63,121 nt of DNA from Oscillospiraceae bacterium. GTDB lineage: Bacteria; Bacillota; Clostridia; Oscillospirales; Oscillospiraceae. The notes under the pieces were generated by a model. The model had not been told where the DNA came from. It saw only the letters and a list, made by a program, of their open reading frames with translations, and searched no databases. The stretch is taken from contig JAILNC010000005.1 of assembly GCA_024691985.1 (NCBI GenBank), positions 1 through 63,121 of the forward strand, given 5' to 3'. The first letter of the stretch is position 1, and each line of letters opens with the position of its first letter. Positions 31,201 through 39,514 of the stretch are shown here, piece after piece. The position numbers and the translations under genes are program-made.

Positions 31201-31724
31201 GCGAGCGCGCGGTCGTCGCGCCCTTCGCCGGCGGTGTCGGCCAGCAGGCGGAAGTCCTCATCCCGCTCGACGTCGGCATAGGCCTCCTCGAGCACGCGGT
31301 CGAGCGCCGCGGCGCGCATGGCGAGGGCGCGGTCCTCGTCGAGGATCTTGAAATCCGGGCTCAGCCCCGCCGTCTGGCAGTTTTCGCGCAGAAGCTGGGC
31401 GCAGAAGCTGTGGATGGTGCCGATCTGCGCACGGGAGAGCAGGGCGCTCTGCCGCAGCAGGCGGCGGTTGGAGGGGTCTTCGGCCAGTCTCGCGGCCAGG
31501 GCCTCCATGATGCGGCCGCGCAGCTCCGCCGCCGCCGCGCGCGTAAAGCTGATGACGAGGAAGCTGTCGAGCTCCGCGCCAGATTCCGGATCGCAGACGG
31601 CGCGCAGCACGCGCTCGGTCAGCACCCTCGTCTTGCCGCTGCCCGCGCCCGCGGCCACCAGCAGGGCCGGTCCCCGCAGGGTCATGGCCTCGTACTGCGA
31701 GGGGGTGGGGGTAAAGTCAGCCAT
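28245..31724 (-). CDS. addA: ATP-dependent helicase/nuclease subunit A
   Basis: A 1159-residue UvrD-type helicase fused to a C-terminal RecB-like nuclease. Motif I is 'LLVAAGAGSGKTRVLTERV', motif II 'VMVDEYQDVSPVQDAIFRAV', motif VI 'LLYVAMTRARERLFITAA'. The nuclease motifs are at the end: 'LLLQGVVDCCLVEPDGLVII' followed by DYKTD. With AddB it processes double-strand breaks for recombination up to Chi sites. It starts eight bases inside addB behind GGAGG, the usual addB-addA coupling of Firmicutes. Confidence 0.96.
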   Translation of the reverse strand: MADFTPTPSQYEAMTLRGPALLVAAGAGSGKTRVLTERVLRAVCDPESGAELDSFLVISFTRAAAAELRGRIMEALAARLAEDPSNRRLLRQSALLSRAQIGTIHSFCAQLLRENCQTAGLSPDFKILDEDRALAMRAAALDRVLEEAYADVERDEDFRLLADTAGEGRDDRALAELVLNLHSRMQCHARPEDWAVEQVALLDTPFSDAGESPWGRELLERAKALADFHAAELEALIGEMDACDKIRAAYAEHFSELAAGLREFSRRLELGWDAALEALPFAAPRLPTLRNSPDPALSERLKSRRKAALDSMKGLEKLFSAPSERVLRDLAATAPAMRALLRLTLHFDRAYTRDKRTRGLADYADLEHLAARLLLDENEEPTALARKLSERYREVMVDEYQDVSPVQDAIFRAVSDGGKKLFLVGDVKQSIYRFRLADPEIFNEKFRSYADADPRQARRILLRENFRSRAEILDAANAVFSLCMSRTLGDVDYNADAALIRGADYYEGAVPKPELLLLGLPEQDAPDKAACEAAFVAQRIRELVASGATVTTPAGPRPMEYGDVAILLRSANTVGGVYRRALIDAGVPVGKAQGSGYFSSPEITAVTSMLTVMDNPHKDIPLIAVLRSAAFGFTPDELSAVRAADRDGDLFTALEAAAESMEKARGFLARLAALRSACKDLSAAETVWSVLEELDLPALCSAQDDGRQRRENLMALVELAESYEKTGYRGLHRFVLWLASLSARGQEPAPGGAEASAVQILSVHKSKGLEFPVVFLCDTARRFNLSERQETVLVHPQLGLGPRFVDTARRVRYPTLARAAISGRLEREDLSEEMRLLYVAMTRARERLFITAAFKDPNKELEKLQPIARPPLAPEALMRAGCMARWLMTACLAGEGEQMRMRVVDPDAEERQDEPERPAAPADPEAALTLRRRLGFRYPNKAAEELPSKLTATELKGRWEADGDAAELLPERAYSFRMPELDAGERPLRAAERGVATHLFLQHMDLAKARSRAGLREELRRLREERFLTERECEAVNISAVERLFASELGARMLAAKELLREFRFSLLLDAQRLYPEAEGEELLLQGVVDCCLVEPDGLVIIDYKTDRVKTDGEIAERAAHYRGQLTAYSEALRRILGKPVKRCVLFFLVPGKTVELET

Positions 31725-34700
31725 TGCGCTCGCCCTCCTCCATCATCGCCCAGACCTGCTCGGTGCTGAGCTTTGCCAAATACCGGCTCTGCTCGCCGTT
31801 CTGGCCGTCGCGGAAGGCGCAGGCGGCGAAGTAGTCGCAGTTCAGACAGGCATTGTCCTGATTGCTGCGGTACCAGGGATCGGCGGCGATGCTCCCGGCG
31901 CGCAGCTGCCTCGCCATGCCGCACAGCTCCTTTTTGATGTGCCGGGACAGCAGCCCCAGGCGCTCCTTGTCGGCGAGGGAATCGGGTGCCGGCGCGCCGT
32001 TTTTGAACTTCACGGGGATATAGCGCTTGTCCGCGCCGTGCTCCCAGGCCTCCAGCACCGCCGCATCGTCGAGGACGAGGCCGCTGCGCCGCAGCTCTTT
32101 GGCGCGCGCCCGCGCGAGCGCCTCGTCGTCCTCGGGCCCGTCGGCGGAGAGCATGGGGCTGCGCGCTGGGATGTACATGACGCCCGCGGCCTCGGGCTGC
32201 GCGCCGTAGCGGGCGGCGCCCCCCTCCGAGAGCGTGAAGAGATACAGCAGCATCTGCAGGTTCTGTCCGTACCAGACGTCGCTGAGAGAAAATTCCTTGC
32301 GGCCGGTCTTGTAGTCCACCACGCGCAGATAGAGCTTCCCGCCGTGCAAAAATCCGTCCACGCGGTCGGCCACGCCGGTCAGGGCGAGGTTCTCCCCCTC
32401 CCCGCCGAGCTCAACGGGCAGCACGTCGGATGCCTTGGCAAAGTCCAGCTCGAAGTCTAGCGGCTCAAAGTCCGAGCGCCGCAGCTCCGCGGCCATGTCC
32501 GCCACAACGCGGCGGACGTTCTCGCGCAGGCGGCGGAAGAGATAGACGAAGCGTTTGCTCTTCTCCTGGAAGTCGTTGAGCTCCTCGCGGACGTAGCGCT
32601 CTATGTACGCGTCGGTGATGCGCTCGAGCTCCTCGTCCGAAACGGCGCGAAAGCCGCCGAGCCCTCTGACCTCGCGGGCAACATTTTCCAGGATGTAGTG
32701 GAAGAAAGTGCCCATCTCCGGCGGCTCGAAGCCCGCGGGCTCGTAGGGTCTGGCCTTGAGGCCGTACTGGCAGAAATAGGCGAAGCGGCAGGAGGCGAAC
32801 TTCTCGATGCGCGAGGCTGAGAGCCGCAGCTTTTTGCCGTACAGGCGCTCGACCGCGGCGCGCGAGAGGCTGCCCCGCACGGCGTGGGCCGCCCGCTCCA
32901 GCGCATCCAGATGCTCGGGCTCGTGCTCGGCGAAGTATTCCCGCGCCGCCTGCTCGCGTCCGCCCGCGCCGCGGATGGCCTCCCCCGCCAGCGCGAGGGC
33001 CGGGGCCGGGGCAGACATGCGCACGTCCGTGAGATCGACGCTTTTGACCTCCAGAGAGAACAGGGCCTGCGCGCGGCGGAAGACCGAGGCCGGGCGCAGG
33101 GCCGCGCCCTCGCTGTCCGCGAGTGGGCAGAGCAGGGTCAGGCTCTCGGACGGGAGGCTCAGCGTGTGGTAGATCAGGGAGAACTCGCGCCAGAGCTCGC
33201 TGTCGCCCCCGGCGCCGAGGTCGATGTCCAGCTCCAAAAGGCGCTGGCGCTCGTCGACGGAGAAGACGCCGCCCCCCTCCTCGGTGCGCGGCAGGCGCGC
33301 GTCCGAGGCGCCGAGGACGATCAGGTGCTTCACGTTCCGGCGGCGGTTGCGGTCGAAGTCGCCCGCGCTGACGCGGTCGAGGGAGACCGGGATGGTTCCG
33401 ATATCATAGCAGGAGAGCATGCGCGTGAAGAGACGGCCGAAGGTCTCGCCGTCCATCGAGGCGTCGCCGAGGATGGCGGCGCACTGCTCCAGCGCCGAGC
33501 AAGTCAGCTCCCAAAGCTGGCGGTATTCGGCGGCGCTGCGCTCCCGGCCGAGGGCCCGCAGCTCCTCCGCGCGCCTCGCGAGCGTCTCCGGCAGCTTCAG
33601 CGCGGCGAACAGGGCGCAGAGCGCTTTGGCCTGCCCCTTTGCCGTCTCGGCCTCCGCCGACGCCCGGGCGAAGGCGGCGAGCGGCCCGGCCACGCGCCGC
33701 CGCAGGGCGTTTATACGCGCGAGGCGTTTCTCCGTCTCTTCGGTATACTCCGCGCCGTAGCCGTCCGGGTGCTGCCGCCAGTCGCCCCGGCGCTCCCAGG
33801 CGCTGCCGCGTATGCTCCATTTGAAGAGATAGCGCTCCAGCTCGTCGCATTCGGCCTCGTCGAGACCGGCGAGCCCGGTGCGCAGATAGCCCATCACGTC
33901 GTCGAGGGCCCAGCCGTCCTGCACGATCTCGCAGGCATAGGCGATCAGGGCGGGCAGGGGTTTCTGCATCAGGTCGGAGCGCGCCGCGGTGAACAGCGGC
34001 ACGCCGTAGTGCCGGCACATGCTCTCGAGCACCGAGCGGTAGTCCTCGTAGCCGCGCACGACGATCGAGATGTCGCGCCAGCGGCAGCCCCCGTCGCGCA
34101 CGAGTTCCAGACACAGCGCCGCCGCCTGCTCGCACTCGGCTGTCACGCCCTCGGCGCGGTACAGGCGCACGGGGGCGGGGCCGTCCCACTTCAAGTCGGT
34201 GTAGCGGAACATCTGCTCGCAGAAGAAGGCCAGCGCGTCCGAGCGTCCGCCCTCGAGCGTGACGGTCTCCACCTTCTGCCCGAGCTCGCGGGCATAGTCG
34301 GCCAGCGCCCGCCCGGCATGGCGCGAGAGGGCGAAGACCTCGTCCTCGCTGTCGAAGGCGTCCAGCGTCAGGCAGACGGTGAGCTCCACGCCCTGCCGCA
34401 GCATGGCGAAGAGCACCTCCTGCTCCTGACGCGTGAAGTCGATAAAGCCGTCGACCCAGACGCGCGCATCATCGGGCAGGCCGCCCGCGTCGATCTGGGA
34501 GGAAAGCCTCGTGAGCCTGTCGGCGGGGTCGGCGCGGCCGTTCGCAACCACGCTGTCATAGGCCTCGAGCACGAGCGCGAGGTCGATGAGCTTGTCGGCA
34601 AGCCCCCCGTCGCAGCCGCCCGCGGCCTCCTGAAGCATCCCGCTGTCGATGCAGGCGCTTTTGAGCTCGTCCACGGCGGACAGCAGCATAGCCTGCAGCT

Positions 34701-35043
34701 CGGGCCGGTACTGGGCCGCGCCGTAAACGCGCAGCCGCGGCCCGACGCTCTGCATGGCCAGGGCCATGCACAGCATGCGCCCGCCCTTGTCCAGCCAGGG
34801 CAAAGCCGCCCCGCCGAGGCGCGCCGCCATGCTCCGCTGCAATCCGGTGAAGCTCAGCACCTCCGCCGTGAGGGAGAGCCTGTCCCCGCAGCGCCGGCAG
34901 AGCTCGCGCTCGGCCTCGTGGCTGTACTGCTCGGGGACCAGCAGCAGATCGCGGCCCGACGGCTTTTCCATATTCTGTTTGATCCCGGCAATGACGGCGG
35001 CGGTCTTTCCCGTCCCCGCCCGGCCGATGAAAAAGCGAAGCAT
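31717..35043 (-). CDS. addB: ATP-dependent helicase/deoxyribonuclease subunit B
   Basis: An 1108-residue protein with an N-terminal P-loop 'FFIGRAGTGKTAAVI', an inactivated helicase core ('QYSHEAERELCRRCG') and a C-terminal RecB-type nuclease ('LALTGVADRVDGFLHGGKLY' followed by VVDYKTG). Cysteines in 'FASCRFAYFCQYGL' and 'NACLNCDYFAACAFRD' are the ligands of the structural [4Fe-4S] cluster that pins the nuclease domain. AddB cuts the 5' strand and recognises Chi. ATG follows AAAGGA; a TACAAT box lies about 30 bp upstream with a weak -35. Confidence 0.95.
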   Translation of the reverse strand: MLRFFIGRAGTGKTAAVIAGIKQNMEKPSGRDLLLVPEQYSHEAERELCRRCGDRLSLTAEVLSFTGLQRSMAARLGGAALPWLDKGGRMLCMALAMQSVGPRLRVYGAAQYRPELQAMLLSAVDELKSACIDSGMLQEAAGGCDGGLADKLIDLALVLEAYDSVVANGRADPADRLTRLSSQIDAGGLPDDARVWVDGFIDFTRQEQEVLFAMLRQGVELTVCLTLDAFDSEDEVFALSRHAGRALADYARELGQKVETVTLEGGRSDALAFFCEQMFRYTDLKWDGPAPVRLYRAEGVTAECEQAAALCLELVRDGGCRWRDISIVVRGYEDYRSVLESMCRHYGVPLFTAARSDLMQKPLPALIAYACEIVQDGWALDDVMGYLRTGLAGLDEAECDELERYLFKWSIRGSAWERRGDWRQHPDGYGAEYTEETEKRLARINALRRRVAGPLAAFARASAEAETAKGQAKALCALFAALKLPETLARRAEELRALGRERSAAEYRQLWELTCSALEQCAAILGDASMDGETFGRLFTRMLSCYDIGTIPVSLDRVSAGDFDRNRRRNVKHLIVLGASDARLPRTEEGGGVFSVDERQRLLELDIDLGAGGDSELWREFSLIYHTLSLPSESLTLLCPLADSEGAALRPASVFRRAQALFSLEVKSVDLTDVRMSAPAPALALAGEAIRGAGGREQAAREYFAEHEPEHLDALERAAHAVRGSLSRAAVERLYGKKLRLSASRIEKFASCRFAYFCQYGLKARPYEPAGFEPPEMGTFFHYILENVAREVRGLGGFRAVSDEELERITDAYIERYVREELNDFQEKSKRFVYLFRRLRENVRRVVADMAAELRRSDFEPLDFELDFAKASDVLPVELGGEGENLALTGVADRVDGFLHGGKLYLRVVDYKTGRKEFSLSDVWYGQNLQMLLYLFTLSEGGAARYGAQPEAAGVMYIPARSPMLSADGPEDDEALARARAKELRRSGLVLDDAAVLEAWEHGADKRYIPVKFKNGAPAPDSLADKERLGLLSRHIKKELCGMARQLRAGSIAADPWYRSNQDNACLNCDYFAACAFRDGQNGEQSRYLAKLSTEQVWAMMEEGERNG

Positions 35044-35316
35044 ACGATACCGTCCTTTCGATCAGGAACATTGTAGCAAAAAACAGCCGAGAAGGAAAGT
35101 CCCCTGCAGCCGAAAGGCTGTTTTATGGGGGAAAAACCCTTTCACCGGCAAGGTGAATCTTGCTTTTTTCAGCAAAAAATGCAATAATAGATGAGCTTTG
35201 CGTCTTCTCTCTTCAACACGAATTGTATCCCGTCCTGCTCGTAAAAACCTGGTTTCATTTTCAGATTTGCACGAAACAGGGCGTGCGTTATTCTGATACC
35301 GGTTGGCGGTGATTCC

Positions 35317-37650
35317 ATGAGAAAAGAAAACCTCAACCCTGTCCCGGGCAAGCGGAAAGCCGTTTGCTTTCTGATCGGGGAGATTCTCTTGATGCTGTTG
35401 CTGGCGATCGCGGCGATCGTTTTTTTCAGTGCGTTGTGGCTGTCGGACGTGTTCCCTGACCTCCAGCCTGACGAGCTGTTCTTTCATATGAAGACGTCGC
35501 TCTCCGGCACCGGTTCGGAAATGATCTCCGAATATATCTTGAAATACGGGATACCCGAGATCCTCGTGACGGGTGCCATCTGCTTTTTGATGATCCGCAG
35601 CCGCTCGGCCGTTCTGCCGCTGCATCGATGGCATCGTATCATCACTGCCGGAACGGCTGTGCTGTGCGTTGCGGGGATAGGCGGAGCGATGCTGCATATG
35701 GAAAGAAGCTTTGAGCTGATCTCGTATATCCGCTCGCAGTCTCAAACCGACACATTTATTGAAGATAATTATGTTGATCCTGCCGCTGCGGAACTCCGTT
35801 TCCCTTCAAAGAAACGAAATCTGATATACATTTATTTGGAATCGATGGAGCTTGCTTTTGCCGATGAGAAAAGCGGCGGCGCTTTTGAAGAAAACTATAT
35901 CCCCGAGCTGACGGAGCTGGCATTGAAAAACACTTGCTTTAACGGCGGAAGCGACAGGCTGAACGGCGCTGTCACTCTGCAGGGCACCACCTGGACCATG
36001 GGTTCGGTTTTCGGTCAAAACACAGGACTCCCGTTGATGGTCGGCATTAACGGAAACGACATGGAGACACAGGCGAGCTTTTTCCCTTCCGTGACCGCTT
36101 TGGGCGATATTCTGGAGAATGCGGGCTATGTCAATGTGTCTCTACAGGGCACAGATGCCAGTTTTGCCGGAGAAAAAGTTTTCTTCGCCGACCACGGTGA
36201 TTTTGAAGTGTTCGACTATTGCTACGCCAGAGATCACAACTGGATACCTCTGCAGTATAAGGTCTGGTGGGGCTATGAAGACGAAAAGCTTTTCTCCTTT
36301 GCCAAAGCCCAGCTGACCGAGCTCGCCGGGCGGGAGGATACTCCGTTCAATCTGACCTTGCAGACCATGGATACACATAAGGAAGACGGATACGTCTGCG
36401 ATCTGTGCGGGGACGAGTTCGGTGAAAACCGGTACGCGAATGTGCTCGCCTGCTCCAGCAGGCAGGTCTCGGAGTTCGTCCGATGGGTCCAGGCGCAGGA
36501 CTTTTACGAGAATACGACAATTGTCATTGCGGGCGATCACCCCACCATGGATTCCGATTTCTGCAGCGATCTGCTCCCGGATTATCAGCGAAAGGTCTAT
36601 GTCTCCATCATCAATGGAGCTCCGGTTCAGGGCGGCAGCGACAAAGCGCGAGACTACAGCACATTGGATCTCTTTCCGACCACCCTCGCCGCTCTGGGCG
36701 TTCAGATCCCGGGCGATCGTCTCGGTCTCGGCACAAATCTGTATTCTGACACACAGACGCTCGTCGAACGCTATGGACAATCGGAATGCAATTCCCACCT
36801 GCGTTCTCGCTCCGAGCTTATGGAGAGCCTGAACCACATAACGCTTACGGATAAGCTGTTGACCGTCATTTCAAAAGCGACCTCGATCACGACGAGCGAA
36901 GATGAAGAAGGAACTGTTTTCATCTATCCGCGCACAGCATACAACTGCGGGCAGATCGACGATGTGCGTCGTGTCGAGGTAGAGTATTGGGATCTGTCGC
37001 GCCCCTCTGCGAAGCATCGCCATGCCGCGATGAACTGGTCTGCCGAGAAAAACGCATACTATACCGAGCTTTCCGTGTACGATATCGACTATGCCAATCT
37101 GGCTGCAGCGGTTCGGATCGTGAAGACAGACAAAAGTACCGTCCAGCTGTATGGGGTGCAGTGCTCAGACAACATCCACAGGTATCTTTCCCGCGTCGGC
37201 GAGGGAGACTATCTTGTGTTCATCGCCGCCTGCAACGACGCCTCCAAATCGCTTTACAACAACACCGCCGCGCTTTTGCATCAGCTCGGCGCAAATCTGG
37301 ATCTTCAAGGGCATAGCCATGCGAGCTATATCCTCATCGCGGATACCTCAGCAGCGGGAAATGAGCCGATCTATGAAGAGCTCTCCAAAGACAGCATTCA
37401 GATTGCAGGCGAAGCAGACGGCGTCTCCTATGACGTCAGGAGCGTCGGCGCCGACTCCGGCTGTGCCGCCAGCATCAAGATCAACGGAGTGGAGTGGGCG
37501 GTCAACAGCCAGGGGCTGAATATCGTTGTCTTTGACCGCACGCAGGGCAGAGTGATCGACTCGGTATGCTTTAATACCAACGCTCCTGCGCAGCCGGCGA
37601 TACGCAATTACGAAAGTATTTCCCAAATCGGCCCATGGCCGGTATTCTGA
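35317..37650 (+). CDS. LTA-synthase-like membrane sulfatase with ILEI-like C-terminal region
   Basis: A 777-residue membrane protein. Residues 1-135 hold about three membrane segments. Residues about 165-490 form an extracellular sulfatase/phosphoglycerol-transferase domain: metal Glu in 'LIYIYLESME', probable nucleophile Thr in 'QGTTWTMGSVFGQNTG', and 'IVIAGDHPTMDSDF'. Such enzymes move glycerol phosphate from phosphatidylglycerol to lipoteichoic acid or another glycan. From about residue 600 follow two stretches like the interleukin-like EMT-inducer (ILEI) fold: 'DYLVFIAACNDASKSLYNNT' ... 'GHSHASYILIADTS', then 'INGVEWAVNSQGLNIVVFDR' ... 'IDSVCFNT'. Their order looks permuted or truncated. 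The start has only a weak GGCGGTG. The gene is visibly less GC-rich than its neighbours. Confidence 0.78.
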   Translation: MRKENLNPVPGKRKAVCFLIGEILLMLLLAIAAIVFFSALWLSDVFPDLQPDELFFHMKTSLSGTGSEMISEYILKYGIPEILVTGAICFLMIRSRSAVLPLHRWHRIITAGTAVLCVAGIGGAMLHMERSFELISYIRSQSQTDTFIEDNYVDPAAAELRFPSKKRNLIYIYLESMELAFADEKSGGAFEENYIPELTELALKNTCFNGGSDRLNGAVTLQGTTWTMGSVFGQNTGLPLMVGINGNDMETQASFFPSVTALGDILENAGYVNVSLQGTDASFAGEKVFFADHGDFEVFDYCYARDHNWIPLQYKVWWGYEDEKLFSFAKAQLTELAGREDTPFNLTLQTMDTHKEDGYVCDLCGDEFGENRYANVLACSSRQVSEFVRWVQAQDFYENTTIVIAGDHPTMDSDFCSDLLPDYQRKVYVSIINGAPVQGGSDKARDYSTLDLFPTTLAALGVQIPGDRLGLGTNLYSDTQTLVERYGQSECNSHLRSRSELMESLNHITLTDKLLTVISKATSITTSEDEEGTVFIYPRTAYNCGQIDDVRRVEVEYWDLSRPSAKHRHAAMNWSAEKNAYYTELSVYDIDYANLAAAVRIVKTDKSTVQLYGVQCSDNIHRYLSRVGEGDYLVFIAACNDASKSLYNNTAALLHQLGANLDLQGHSHASYILIADTSAAGNEPIYEELSKDSIQIAGEADGVSYDVRSVGADSGCAASIKINGVEWAVNSQGLNIVVFDRTQGRVIDSVCFNTNAPAQPAIRNYESISQIGPWPVF

Positions 37651-37788
37651 TGACCATGTCGGTGCGATGCCTCGCAGGACATGTGGGTCAAGCGGAAGCC
37701 TGTGTGATTCGCTGCTTTTTCTGCTCACATCCGCCGTCATTCTCGCACGGTGTTTTTCTTCGCATCCATATCTTCCCAAAAGCCAAAA

Positions 37789-37829
37789 ACCGAGACGGCT
37801 GTTTCCGGCCGTCTCGGTATCTTCTTTTT
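37789..37829 (+). terminator. terminator after the LtaS-like gene
   Basis: An 11-bp stem ACCGAGACGGC/GCCGTCTCGGT is followed by ATCTTCTTTTTC. It lies 140 bp behind the stop codon; the gap between holds no gene that I can support. Confidence 0.8.
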
Positions 37830-37907
37830 CGGGAGTTTTTTCTTCCGCAGCCATTGTTATGCAGGAAGCTATGCTGATCGGAACTGCGCAAACGCCGCCG
37901 GGGCGCT

Positions 37908-39359
37908 TTATTCGGTACAGCGTCTCAAAATCTCGCGCAGCAGGGCGTAGGTGCGGCCGACGGAGGCGACGTCCATGCGCTCGCGCGGGGAGTGGACGTC
38001 GTGCAGCTCGGGGCCGAAGGAGATCGCGTCCAGGCCGGGAAGCTTGCCCATGAACAGGCCGCACTCCAGACCGCCGTGGGTCGCGTCGATCCTGCCCTCG
38101 GTGCCGCTGACGTCCCGCCAGGCGTCGAGCACCAGCTCGCGCAGGGCGGACTGCCGCCGGTACTGCCAGCTCGGATAGCGGCCCCGCTCGGTCAGCGTGC
38201 CGCCCGCGAGGGAGACGAGCGCTGCGATCTTGCGGCGCAGCAGCTCCTTGCGGGTCTCGACGCTCGAGCGCAGGGACTCGGTGAAATACAGGCCGTCGTC
38301 CTCCAGCGCGATCGTGCCGAGGTTGAGCGAGGTCTCCGTCAGACCGGGGATGTCGAGGCTGCGCGCCTGCACCCCCTGCGGCAGCAGAAACAGCAGATTC
38401 AGCAGTTTTTCGGTGTCCGCGGCGTCCAGCGCGGCGTCGGCGGCGCAGGGCGCGCAGGAGAGCCTCAGCCCGGGGTCGGACGAAGCGTACTCATTCTGCA
38501 GCACGGCCTCGAAGTTGCCGACAAAGCGCGCGAGTGCGGGAGCGTCCGCCTCCGCGACGGCGACCTTCGCCTCGCAGAGGGGACAGATCACATTGTCGAA
38601 CTGTCCGCCGCGTACGTCCGCCACGCGCAGGGAGGGAACCGCGGCGCGCGCCATGTACAGCACGCGGCCCATGACGTGGTTGGCGTTGGCGCGGCCCCTG
38701 TCGATCTCCACGCCGGAGTGGCCGCCCAGCAGGCCGTCAAGCGTCAGGGTATAACAGGCCCCGCCAGAGAGGGGCTGCCGCCGCAGGGGCAGAAAGCAGT
38801 CGAGCCGCAGGCCGCCCGCGCAGGAGACGGTGAAGACGCCCTCCTCCTCGGAGTCGATGTTCAAAAGCCGCCTGCCCCTGAGATCCGAACAGTCCAGCCC
38901 GGCGGCGCCGTCCATGCCGACCTCCTCGTCGACGGTGAAGACGGCCTCGAGCGGCGGATGCGGCAGGCTGTCGTCCGCCAGCACGGCCAGGATCATGGCG
39001 ACGGCGGCGCCGTTGTCCGCGCCGAGACTCGTCCCCTCCGCCCAGACGCTCACACCGTCGGTGCAAAGCCGGATCGCCTCGTGCGCCATGTCGATCGGGC
39101 AGCCGTCGTCTTTGGCGCAGACCATGTCCAGATGGCCCTGCAGGATGACGGGCGCGGCCCCCTCATACCCCGGAGAGGCGTCCTTCCGGATCACGACGTT
39201 GTTCAGCCCGTCCTGCCGGCAGCGCAGGCCGCGTTCCTTCGCGATGCGGACGCAGAGATCGCTGATCTGCTTCGTGCTGCCGCTGCCGTGCGGCACGGAG
39301 CTCAGATACTCAAAATATGAAAAAACGTCCCTCGGTTCCAGTTCCGACAATACGCCCAT
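37908..39359 (-). CDS. pepD: aminoacyl-histidine dipeptidase (M20, PepD-type)
   Basis: A 483-residue cytosolic metallopeptidase with the M20 ligands in 'ILQGHLDMVCAKD', 'GTSLGADNGAAVA', 'FTVDEEVGMDGA' and 'LLNIDSEEEG', and a lid domain between about residues 205 and 390. Length and motifs match PepD, which cleaves Xaa-His and a range of other dipeptides. The ATG at 39359 follows GGGAGG; an open frame reaching 39398 lacks a site. It is divergent from the PLP aminotransferase gene. Confidence 0.9.
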   Translation of the reverse strand: MGVLSELEPRDVFSYFEYLSSVPHGSGSTKQISDLCVRIAKERGLRCRQDGLNNVVIRKDASPGYEGAAPVILQGHLDMVCAKDDGCPIDMAHEAIRLCTDGVSVWAEGTSLGADNGAAVAMILAVLADDSLPHPPLEAVFTVDEEVGMDGAAGLDCSDLRGRRLLNIDSEEEGVFTVSCAGGLRLDCFLPLRRQPLSGGACYTLTLDGLLGGHSGVEIDRGRANANHVMGRVLYMARAAVPSLRVADVRGGQFDNVICPLCEAKVAVAEADAPALARFVGNFEAVLQNEYASSDPGLRLSCAPCAADAALDAADTEKLLNLLFLLPQGVQARSLDIPGLTETSLNLGTIALEDDGLYFTESLRSSVETRKELLRRKIAALVSLAGGTLTERGRYPSWQYRRQSALRELVLDAWRDVSGTEGRIDATHGGLECGLFMGKLPGLDAISFGPELHDVHSPRERMDVASVGRTYALLREILRRCTE

Positions 39360-39452
39360 GATTGCCTCCCGAATGTAGTCGATACCCTGTTCTATCATAC
39401 CCGGAGACGGGTGTCAATACGCGGGCAGGCGGCAAGTTTTTTTCATGCCGTC

Positions 39453-39481
39453 TTGCATAAGAAACGGAGAAATGATAAAAT
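39453..39481 (+). promoter_or_regulatory. promoter of the PLP aminotransferase gene
   Basis: TTGCAT and TAAAAT are 17 bp apart, and the -10 box is about 33 bp before the ATG at 39515. Confidence 0.75.
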
Positions 39482-39514
39482 ATAAATATCAAAATCGAAA
39501 GGGGCGCTGCAAAC

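Noticed and set aside
35100-35180. Small hairpins upstream of addB as a riboswitch or sRNA
   Set aside because: Stems are 5-6 bp and no known motif is present; at most they shape the addB leader.
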